Source of the DNA: Chlorocebus sabaeus
Taxonomy: Eukaryota; Chordata; Mammalia; Primates; Cercopithecidae
Assembly (NCBI RefSeq): GCF_047675955.1
Contig: NC_132904.1
Location: 83,271,447 to 83,335,446 of the forward strand
Direction: 5' to 3'
Length of the DNA stretch: 64,000 nucleotides
The notes under the pieces are model-generated. The model had not been told where the DNA came from. It saw only the letters and a list, made by a program, of their open reading frames with translations, and did no database searches. Every line of letters begins with the position of its first letter. Positions within the stretch are counted from its first letter, which is position 1. The position numbers and the translations under genes are program-made. Below, in pieces: positions 55,853-64,000 of this stretch.

Positions 55853-55872
55853 ATAATTTTTAAAAATAGTGT

Positions 55873-55970
55873 CCTGCTTTACAGAGGATGAACCCAGCCC
55901 ACATACGCAGACTCCCAAGCCTGGGACAATCAGACCCTGAGCTCTTTCCACTCTGATATTATGCAATTTC
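55873..55970 (-). mobile_element. MIR SINE fragment, reverse
   Basis: 'gctttacagaggatgaaccc' and 'gaccctgagctctttccact' fit part of a reverse MIR. Confidence 0.5.
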
Positions 55971-56233
55971 CCTTTACTAATCACACTCCTATTAGACTGT
56001 CTATTGTCAGCTCCCGGAACCTTCCATGCCAAGCTATTTGTGGTCTCCAGACTCTACGTGATATGAGCTGTTCCTTCTGCCCCAAACAGTCTTACTGTGA
56101 CTTCTCCCCTGGCTGGCTCTTTCTTTAGGTCTCCTCTTAAATATCACTTCCTTAAGAGGTCCTCTGTTGATTTCCTGTTATTCTCTTACATGTACTCTGT
56201 TTATTTATTCCCTACCACCAATAACCATCTTTA

Positions 56234-57575
56234 GGATTCCTGGGAAAGATGGCCAAATAGGAACTGCTCCAGTCTGCAGCTTCCAGTGAGGCCAATGCAG
56301 AAGGTGGGTGATTTCTGCATTTCCAACAGAGGTACCTGGCTTATCTCACTAGGACTTATTAGACAGTGGGTGCAGCCCATGGAGACCAAGCTGAAGCAGG
56401 GTGGGGCGTTGCCTCACCTGGGAAGTGCAAGGGGTCGGGGAAATCCCTCCCCTAGCCAAGGGAAGCCATGAGGGACTGTGCCATGAGGGATGAAGGTATG
56501 TGGCCCAGATACTACGCTTTTCCCACTGTCTTCACAACCCACAGACCAGGAGATTCTCTCAGGTGTCTACACCACCAGGGCCCTGGGTTTCAAGCACAAA
56601 GCCAGGTGGCCATTTGGGCAGACACCAAGCTAGCTGCAGGATTATTTTTCTTTCTTTTTTTTTTTTTTGTAACCTAGTGGCGCCTGGAACGCCAGCGATA
56701 CAGAACTGTTCACTGCCCTGGAAAGGGGGTTGAAGCCAGGGAGCCAAGTGGTCTAGCTCAGCGGATCCCACCCCCATGGAACCCAGCAAGCTAAGATTCA
56801 CTGGCTTGAAATTCTCACTGCCAGCACAGCAGCCCGAAGTCAACCTGGGACACTCCAGCTTGGTGGGGGGAGGGGTGTCCACTATTACTGAGGCTTCAGT
56901 AGGCTGTTTTCCCCTCACAGTGTAAGCAAAGCCACTACAGCTCACTGTAGCCAGACTCTCCAGATTTCTCCCCTCTGGGCAGGGCATCTCTGAGAAAAAG
57001 TCAGCAGCCCCAGTCAGGGGCTTATAGATAAAACTCCCATCTCCCTGGGACAGAGCAACTGAAGGAAAGTGTGGCTGTGGGTGCAGCTTCAGAAGATTTA
57101 AATGTTCCTGCCTGCTGGCTCTGAAGAGAGCAGCAGACCTCCCAGCACAGCACTCCAGCTCTGCTAAGGAACAGGCTGCCTTCTCAAGTGGGTCCCTGAC
57201 CCCCATGCCTCCTGATGGAGAGACACCTTCCAGCAGGAGTCAACAGACACCTTCCAGCAGGGGTCAACAGACACCTCATACAGGAGAGCACCAGCTGGCA
57301 TCTGGGAGGTGTCCCTCTGTGACGAAGCTTCCAGAGGAAGAACAGGCAGCAATCTTTGCTGTTCTGCAGCCTCTGCTAGTGATACCCAGGCAAACAGGGT
57401 CTGGAGTGGCCCTCCAGGAAACTCCAGCAGACCTGAAGAAGAGGGGCCTGACTGTTAGAAGGAAAACTAACAAACAAGAAGCAATAGTATCAACATCAAC
57501 AAAAAGGACAACCACTCAAAAACCCCATCCGAAGGTCACCAAAATCAAAGACCAAAGGTAGACAAATCCACAAAA
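56234..57575 (+). promoter_or_regulatory. L1 5' UTR (internal promoter region)
   Basis: In intact L1 this region carries an internal Pol II promoter and an antisense promoter. Here it holds a T-run (56641-56670) not typical of the L1 consensus. It also has two tandem 24-bp units (57223-57270) starting ACACCTTCCAGCAGG, with a partial third. Its minus strand is open for 215 codons (56559-57206). Present promoter activity is unknown. Confidence 0.7.
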
Positions 57576-58593
57576 ATGAGGAAAAACCAGGGCAAAAAGG
57601 CTGAAAATTCAAAAAACCGGAATGCTGCTTCTCCTCAAAAAGATCACAACTCCTTGCCAGCAAGGAAACAAAACTGGACAGAGAATGAGTTTGATGAATT
57701 GACAGAAGTGGGCTTCAGAAGGTGGGTAATAACAAACTCCTCCAAGCTAAAGGCGCATGTTCTAACCTAATGCGAGGAAGCTAAGAACCTTGATAAAAGG
57801 TTACAGGAACTGCTAACTAGAATAACCAGTTTACAGAAGAATATAAATGACCTAATGGAGCTGAAAAACACAGCATGAGAATTTCATGAAACATACACAA
57901 GTATCAATAGTGAAATCAATCAAGTGGAAGAAAGGATATCAGAGACTGTAGATTAACTTAATAAAACAAAGCATGAAGACAAGATTGGAGGAAAAAAATG
58001 AAAAAGAATGAACAAAACCTCCAAGAAATATGGGACTATGTGAAGAGACTAAACCTACAATCGGTGTACCTGAAAGTGATGAGGAGAATGGAACCAAGTT
58101 GGAAAACACACTTCAGGATATTATCCAGGAGAACTTCCCCAACTTAGAAAGACAGGCCAACATTCAAATTCGGAAATACAGAGAACACCACAGAGATAAT
58201 CCTCGAGAACAGCAACCCCAAGACACATAATCATCAGATTCACCAAGGTTGAAATCAAGGAAAAAATGTTAAGGGCAGCCAGAGAGAAAGGTAGGGTTAC
58301 TCATAAAGGGAAGCCCATCAGACTAACAGTGGATCTGTCTGCAGAAACCCTACAAGTCAAAAGATAGTGAGGGCCAACATTCAATATTCTTAAAGAAAAG
58401 AATTCTCAACTCAGAATTTCGTATCTAGCCAACCAAGGTTCATAAGTGAGGGAGAAATAAAATCCTTTACAGACAAACAAATGCTGAGGGATTTTGTCAC
58501 TACCAGGCTTGCCTTACAAGAGCTCCTGAAGGAAGCATTACATACAGAAAGGAAAACTGGTACCAGCCTCTGCAAAAACATACCAAAATGTAA
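57576..58593 (+). pseudogene. L1 ORF1p pseudogene
   Basis: In intact L1 this encodes the RNA-binding ORF1 protein: an N-terminal coiled coil, an RRM and a C-terminal domain, 338 residues. The start MRKNQGKKAENSKNRN and the block GVPESDEENGTKLENTLQDI are readable. A stop ends the first frame at 57770, and the second block is in another phase (58030-58230). A further one-base loss near 58163 breaks the RRM. The stop of the original ORF is recognisable at 58591-58593. The 1018-bp span is not a multiple of three. Confidence 0.9.
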
Positions 58594-58656
58594 AGACCAT
58601 TGACACTATGAAGAAACTGCATCAACTAATGGGCAAAATAATCAGCTAGCATCATA

Positions 58657-61600
58657 ATGACAGGATCAGATTCACACATAACAATATTAACTTTAAATGT
58701 AAATGAGCTAAATGCCCCAATTAAAAGACACAGACTGGCAAATTGGATAAAGAGTCAAGACCCATTGGTGTGCTGTATTCAGGAGAACCCATCTCACATG
58801 CAAAGACACACATAGGCTCAAAATAAAGGGATTGAGGAAGATTTATCAAGCAAGTGCAAAGCAAAAGAAAGTTAGGATTACAATCCTAGCCTCTGATAAA
58901 ACAGACTTTAAACCAACAAAGATCAAAAAAGACAAAGAAGGGCATTGAATAATGGTAAATGGATCAATGCAACAAGAAGAGCTAACTATCCTAAATATAT
59001 AGGTACCCAGTACAGGAGCACCCAGATTCATAAAGCAAGTTCTTAGAGACCTACAAAGAGACTTAGATTCCCACACAATAATAGTGGGAGACTTTGACAC
59101 CCCACTGTCAATATTAGACAGATCAACAAGACATAAAATTAACAAGGATATTCAGGACTTGAACTCAGCTCTGGACCAAGCAGACCTAATAGACATCTAC
59201 AGAAGTCTCCACCCCAAATCAACAGAATATACATTCTTCTCAGAACCACATTGCACTTATTCTAAAATTGACCACATAATTGGAAGTAAAACACTCCTCA
59301 GCAAATGCATCAGAATGGAAATAATAACAAACTGTCTCTCAGACCACAATGCAATCAAATTAGAACTTAGGATTAAGAAACTCACTCCAAACCACAGAAC
59401 TACGTGGAAACAGAACAATGTACTCCTGAATGACTACTGGGTAAATAAAGGAACTAAGGCAGAAATCAGGAAGTTCTTTGCAACCAGTGAGAACAAAGAC
59501 ATAACATACCAGAATCTATGGGACACAGCTAAAGTAGTGTTAAGAGGAAAATGTATAGCACTAAATGCCCACATCAGAAAGCTGGAAAGATCTCAAATCG
59601 ACACCCTAAAATCACAATTTAAAGACCTAGAGAAGCAAAAGCAAACAAATTCAAAAGCTAGCAGAAGACAAGAAATAACTAAGAGCAGAACTGAAGGAGT
59701 TAGAGACACGAAAAACCTTTCAAAAAAAAAAAAAAATCAATGAATCCAGGATCTGGCTCTTTGAAAAGATTAGCAAAATAGATGGACTACTAGCTAGATT
59801 AATAAAGAAGAAAAGAGAGAAGACTCAAATAGACACAATACAAAAATGATAAAGGAGATATCACTACTGATCCCACAGAAATATAAACTACCATCAGGGA
59901 ATACTATAAACACCTTTATGCATATAAACTAGAAAATCCAGAAAAAAAAGAATAAATTCCTGGACACATATGCCCTCCCAAGAAGTCAAATCAATGATTA
60001 GACCAATAACCAGGTAAAAGTTGAATCCCTTATTAGACCAATAACAAGTTCTGAAATTGAGACAGTAATTAATAGCCTACCAACCAAGAAAAGCCCAGGA
60101 CCAGACAGATTCACAGCCAAATTCTAAGAGGAGCTGGTACCATTGCTTCTAAAATGATTCCAAGCAACAGAAAAAGAAGGACTCTGCCCTAACTGTTTTC
60201 ATGAGGCCAGCATCATTGTAATACCAAAACCTGGCAGAGACACAACAAAAAAAGAAAATTTCGGGCCAATATCCCTGATGAACATCAATGCGAAAATTCT
60301 TAATTAAATACTGGCAAACTGAATCTAGCAGCACACTAAAAAGCTTATCCACCACCATCAAGTCGGCTTCATCCCTGGGATGCAAGGCTGGTTCAACATA
60401 CACAAATCAATAAGTTATTCATCACATAAACAGAACCAAAGACAAAAACCACATGATTATCTCAATAGATGCAGAAAAGGCCTTTGATAAAATTCAACAC
60501 ATCTTTCATACTAAAAACACTCCATAAACTATGTATTGATGGAACATATCTCAAAATAATGAGTTACTTATGACAAACCCATAGCCAATATCATACTGAA
60601 TGGGCAAAAGCTGGAATCATGTCCTTTGAAAACTGGCACAAGACAAGGATGCCCTCTCTCACCACTCCTATTCAACATAATATTGAAAGTTCTGGCCAGG
60701 GCAATCTGGCAAGAGAAAGAAATAAAATGTATTCAAATAGGAAGAGAGGAAGTCAAATTGTCTCTGTTTGCCGATGACATGATTGTATATTTAGAAAACT
60801 TCATCATCTCAACCCAAAAACTCCTTAAGCTAATAAGCAACTTCAGCAAAGTCTCGGGATACAAAATCAATGTGCAAAAATCACAAGCATTCATATACAC
60901 CAATAATAGACAGAGAGCCAAATAATGAGTGAACTCCCATTGACCGTTCCTACAAAGGGAATAAAATACCTACAAATACAACTTACAAGGGATGTGAAGG
61001 ACTCCTTCAAGGAGAACTACAAACCACCGCTTAAGGAAATAAGAGAAGACACAAACAAATTGAAAAATATTCCATGCTCCTGGATAGGAACAATCAATGT
61101 TGTGAAAACGGCCATACTGCCCAAAGTAATTTATAGATTCAATGCTATCCCCATCAAACTACCACTGACTTTCTTCACAGAATTAGAAAAAAACTACTTT
61201 AAGTTTCATATGGAACCAGAAAAGAGCCCGCATAGCCAAGACAATCCCAAGCAAAAAGAACAAAGTTGGAGGTATTATGCTACCTGACTTCAAGCTACAC
61301 TACAAGGCTACAGTAACCAAAACAGCTTGGTACTGGTACCAAAACAGATATATATATCTGTTTTGGAACAGATATATATACCAATGGAACAGAACAGAGA
61401 CCTCAGAAATAATACCACACATCTACAACTATCTGATCTTTGACAAACTTGACGAAAACAAGCAATGGGGAAAGGATTCCCTATTTAATAAATGGTGTTG
61501 GGGAAACTGGGTAGCCATATGCAGAAAACTGAAACTGGATCCCTTCCTTACATCTTATACAAAAATTAACTCAAGATGGATTAAATATTTAAACATAAGA

Positions 61601-62507
61601 CTAAAACCATAAAAACCCTAGAAGAAAACCTAGGCAATACCATTCAGGACATATGTATGGGCAAAGACTTCATGACTAAAGCACCAAAAGCAATGGCAAC
61701 AAAAGCCAAAATTGACAAATGGGATCTAATTAAACTAAAGAGCTTCTGCACAGCAAAAGAAACTACCATCAGAGTGAACAGACATTCTACAGAATGGGAG
61801 AAAATTTTTGCAATCTATCAATCTGACAAAGGGCTAATATCTAGAATCTACAAGGAAGTTAAACAAATTTACAAGGAAAAAACAACCCCATCAAAAAGTG
61901 GGCAAAGGATATGAACAAACACTTCTCAGGAGAAGACATTAATGCAGCCAATAAACATATGAAAAAAAACCTTATCATCACTGGTCGTTAGAGAAATGTA
62001 AATCAAAACTAAAATATCGTCTCATGCCAGTTAGAATAGTGATCATTAAAACGTCAGGAAACAACAGATGCTGGAGAGGATGTGGAGAAAAAGGAATACT
62101 TTTACACTGTTGTTGGGAGTGTAAATTAATTCAACCATTGTGGAAGACAGTGTGGGATTCCTCAAGGATCTAGAATTAGAAATACCATTTGACCCATCCA
62201 TGCCATTACTGGGTATATACCCAAAGGATTATAAATCATTCTGCTATAAAGACACATGCTAACTATGTTTATTTCAGCACTATTCACAATAGCAAAGACT
62301 TGGAACCAACCCAAATGCCCATCAATGATAGGTTGGATAAAGAAAATATGGCACATACACACCATTGAATACTATGAGCCATAAAAAGAATGAATTCATG
62401 TTATTTGCAGGGACATGGATGAAGCTGGAAGTCATCATTCTCAGCAAACTAACACAGGAACAGAAAAGCAAACACCGCATGTTCTCACTCATAAGTGAGA
62501 GTTGAAC
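58657..62507 (+). pseudogene. L1 ORF2p pseudogene (endonuclease/reverse transcriptase)
   Basis: The ancestral product is the L1 endonuclease-reverse transcriptase. The start at 58657 is followed by GSDSHITILTLNVNELN, the APE-like endonuclease N-terminus. The longest open piece (59084-59743) holds endonuclease residues such as VGDFDTPLS and SDHNAIKLEL. The RT palm shows GTRQGCPLSPLLFNI and FADD (60767-60778). The C-terminal region reaches a stop at about 62505. In-frame stops and frameshifts occur throughout, and a palindromic insertion lies at 61339-61366. Length is about 3.85 kb, normal for ORF2. Confidence 0.92.
61339..61366. repeat. perfect 28-bp palindrome inside L1 ORF2
   Basis: CCAAAACAGATATA is followed directly by its exact complement. 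In ordinary L1 this site reads CCAAAACAGATATATAGACC without the inverted copy. After the palindrome, 'aacagatatatata' resumes the normal sequence. Confidence 0.95.
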
Positions 62508-62703
62508 AATGAGGACACATGGACACAAGGAGGGGAATATCACACATTGGAACCTGTCAGTGGGGGGTGGGAGCAAGGGGAGGGATAGCATTAGGAGAAA
62601 TACCTAATGTAGATGATGGGTTGATGGGTGCAGCAAACCACCATGGCACATGTATACCTATGTAACACAACTGCACATTCTGCACATGTATCCCAGAACT
62701 TCA
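62508..62703 (+). other. L1 3' UTR
   Basis: Runs from the ORF2 stop through the G-rich tract ('tggggggtgggagcaagggg', 62560 on) and 'gtgcagcaaaccaccatggc' to 'gtatcccagaacttcag'. The G-rich tract is the conserved 3' UTR polypurine/G4 region of L1. Confidence 0.88.

Positions 62704-62741
<38 letters not shown>
62704..62741. repeat. (AAT)n microsatellite at L1 3' end
   Basis: About twelve AAT units grown from the L1 AATAATAATAAA terminus. Confidence 0.95.
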
Positions 62742-62848
62742 GATAATGCTGATCTGCAGTTCCCAATTACATGCTGGCCACAGTATTAACTTGTGGTCAA
62801 ACTAGAAGAAAGACTCCTGAGGTACCATTTTCCTTTAGAAAAAATAAT
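62742..62848 (+). other. candidate L1 3'-transduced sequence with second A-tract
   Basis: About 97 bp ('gataatgctgatctgcagtt' to 'accattttcctttag') lie between the L1 tail and a second A-rich tract (62839-62848). The likely right-hand target duplication follows immediately. It matches neither L1 nor L2, so it was probably co-transcribed from the source locus. No AATAAA is seen just upstream of the second A-tract, which weakens the case. Confidence 0.5.
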
Positions 62849-63020
62849 AATAACCATTTTATAATGTTGTTTGTTCACTTATTTATTATCTATCTTTCTC
62901 ACTAGATTGTACACTCAACAATAAGAAGAATCATAGCTGGCAAGCTTATGATGTTATTCTCGATACCTCACAGCATCTAGAAGATAGCAGGTGCTCAATA
63001 AACATTGGTTGGATGATTGG

Positions 63021-63245
63021 ATGGACAAGGATTCAGGGGTGAAAGTAAAGAAGACATGAGTTCTAGGACAGTAAGCAGAATAATGTAAGATGAATAGGTC
63101 TTAGGTTGGCAACCCTCGGCATCTTAGGGGTACCATGAAGAACCTCAGGATATGCCTCATATATGAGGCAGTCTATAAGGAAGAAGAGGCCATGAAAACA
63201 GGAGATGGAAGAGACACCGGCAAAGTTTACCTTCCTTACAAATCT
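63021..63245. other. single-copy spacer
   Basis: No repeat or gene recognised. Confidence 0.4.
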
Positions 63246-63540
63246 TTTTTTAAATTTTTGAGACAGAGTCTCATGTTTTTGCCCAGGCTGGAGTGCAGTG
63301 GCGCGATCTTGGCTTACTGCAACCTCCGCCTCCCAAGTTCAAGTGATTCTCCTGCGTCAGCCACCTGAGTAGCTAGGATTACAGGCATGCTCCACCGGCT
63401 CAACTAATTTTTGTATTTTTAGTAGAGATGGAGTTTCATCATGTTGTCCAGCCTGGTCTCCAACTCCAGAGCTCAAGTGATCCACCCACCTCGGCCTCCC
63501 AAAGTGCTTGGATTATAGGCGTGAGCCACCTCACCCAGCC
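63246..63540 (-). mobile_element. Alu (S/J type), reverse
   Basis: From 'ttttgagacagagtctcatg' to 'gtgagccacctcacccagcc'. Several small changes and a short, broken T-tract mark it as older. No clear target duplication. Confidence 0.92.
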
Positions 63541-64000
63541 TGCAATTTTTCCTCTGCTTGCAAATAATACACGTAACACACCTATAAGAGTAACTGGCAC
63601 AGTAGGCATTATATAAGTGATTGTTATTTTTAATGTGATTGTGCCAGTAATTTTGAGCCCCAGAGGAGGCAGCTGACTCTTTGTCCAGTTGACAGTAGTA
63701 GATCACAGAACACTGAATAGCTCAGTCAACAAGAGAGCAGCTTGGGCCCTCCAGTCCTGCAGTCAAGGCCAGTTACCAGAGGCAGGACTGCCCCTCTGCT
63801 TGGCAGACCCTCGCTCCTAGCACCACCTGGCCAGCTGCCCCACTGGCACCCATGTCATCACCTCCCACAAGCATGGCTAGGCATCTCCCGAGGCTTCTCA
63901 GATGTTAGGAGAAACTGCTGCCAGCTCTGGGAGTATGAGAACAGGGGAAATCATTCAACTCTGATGGGTGGATTTAAAAGTCTGTTTCTAAAAATGGCTA
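63541..64000. other. single-copy sequence to window end
   Basis: No repeat or gene recognised. Moderately GC-rich from 63710 to 63920. Confidence 0.4.

Larger units (their letters stand above)
56234..62741 (+). mobile_element. near full-length L1P (L1PA/L1PB age), inactive
   Basis: The element begins with an L1 5' UTR ('gaaagatggccaaataggaa', 'gtgggtgatttctgcatttc'). It continues through ORF1 (57576-58593), a short spacer, ORF2 (58657-62507) and the 3' UTR to an (AAT)n tail. At 6.5 kb it has essentially full length. Both ORFs carry stops and frameshifts, so it cannot move itself. Probable target duplications are AATAACCATCTT (56220-56231) and AATAACCATTTT (62849-62860), the second lying about 110 bp beyond the tail. 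Confidence 0.93.
55975..63020 (+). mobile_element. L2 LINE 3' end, forward, split by full-length L1
   Basis: The left piece, about 55975-56231, reads 'gagctgttccttctgcccca', 'gtctcctcttaaatatcact' and 'taagaggtcctctgttgatt'. The right piece, from 62849, reads 'gtttgttcacttatttatta', 'ctcactagattgtacactca' and 'gcaggtgctcaataaacatt'. Joined, they make one L2 3' end, with the 6.6-kb L1 insertion between. Confidence 0.82.

Noticed and set aside
55661..56032. 123-codon minus-strand frame
   Set aside because: It crosses the reverse strand of an L1PA 3' UTR stub, including its A-rich tail and a MIR piece. Composite and meaningless.
57223..57290. Possible CRISPR-like or minisatellite array
   Set aside because: Only two and a bit units, no spacers, inside an L1 5' UTR in a mammalian genome.
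59084..59743. 219-codon open frame
   Set aside because: Not an independent gene. It is the longest surviving piece of the L1 ORF2 endonuclease region and is annotated as part of the ORF2 pseudogene.

Overview
The window is gene-desert or intronic DNA from a catarrhine primate. The repeats are primate Alu, L1P, THE1 and MADE1 copies lying over older mammalian L2, MIR, L1M, MaLR, ERVL and hAT remains. The AluY at 48557-48860 carries a set of bases that I associate with Old World monkey (AluYR-type) Alus, including GAGATCCGGCC where human AluY has GAGATCGCGCC. A cercopithecoid such as macaque, baboon or guenon is therefore the best guess. That reading rests on remembered consensus sequences, not on a search.

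I find no convincing host exon, tRNA, rRNA or CpG island. Open reading frames of 60-220 codons occur on both strands, but they fall in repeats or look random. The only protein-coding remains I can name are the two broken ORFs of the L1 at 56.2-62.7 kb. One short protein-like stretch (17861-18162, minus strand) is flagged but not identified.

Layout. 0-9.6 kb: a dense L2 field, including a long minus-strand L2 at about 2.3-4.2 kb, a MADE1 hairpin, an L1M 3' end, and a THE1 LTR nested in an older MaLR-like LTR. 9.6-20 kb: Alus, MIRs, broken L1M and a 561-bp solo LTR. 20-25 kb: an L1 cluster in which an L1 with a 5' inversion has itself received a younger L1 that also has a 5' inversion. 25-31 kb: MIR, L1M, an unexplained near-palindromic hairpin at 26.6 kb, an Alu inside an MST-like LTR, and a solo THE1 LTR with perfect target duplications. 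31-34 kb: mostly single-copy. 34-50 kb: an MLT2-like solo LTR inside a MIR, hAT MITEs, MIRs split by Alus, two adjacent MaLR LTRs, an Alu truncated to about 34 bp, and the lineage-diagnostic AluY inside a long L2. 50-54 kb: mostly single-copy. 54-64 kb: an L2 field into which an almost full-length L1P has inserted.

Nothing here works as a gene system. The value of the window is its stratigraphy: many insertions have readable target-site duplications that order the events. The most distinctive items are the 26.6-kb hairpin, the L1 with a probable 3' transduction at 62.7-62.85 kb, a perfect 28-bp palindrome inside that L1, the double twin-primed L1 at 22.3-25.1 kb, and a 215-codon antisense reading frame in the L1 5' UTR. 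Family names below come from recognising consensus sequences by eye. Boundaries without a stated target duplication are approximate by tens of bases.
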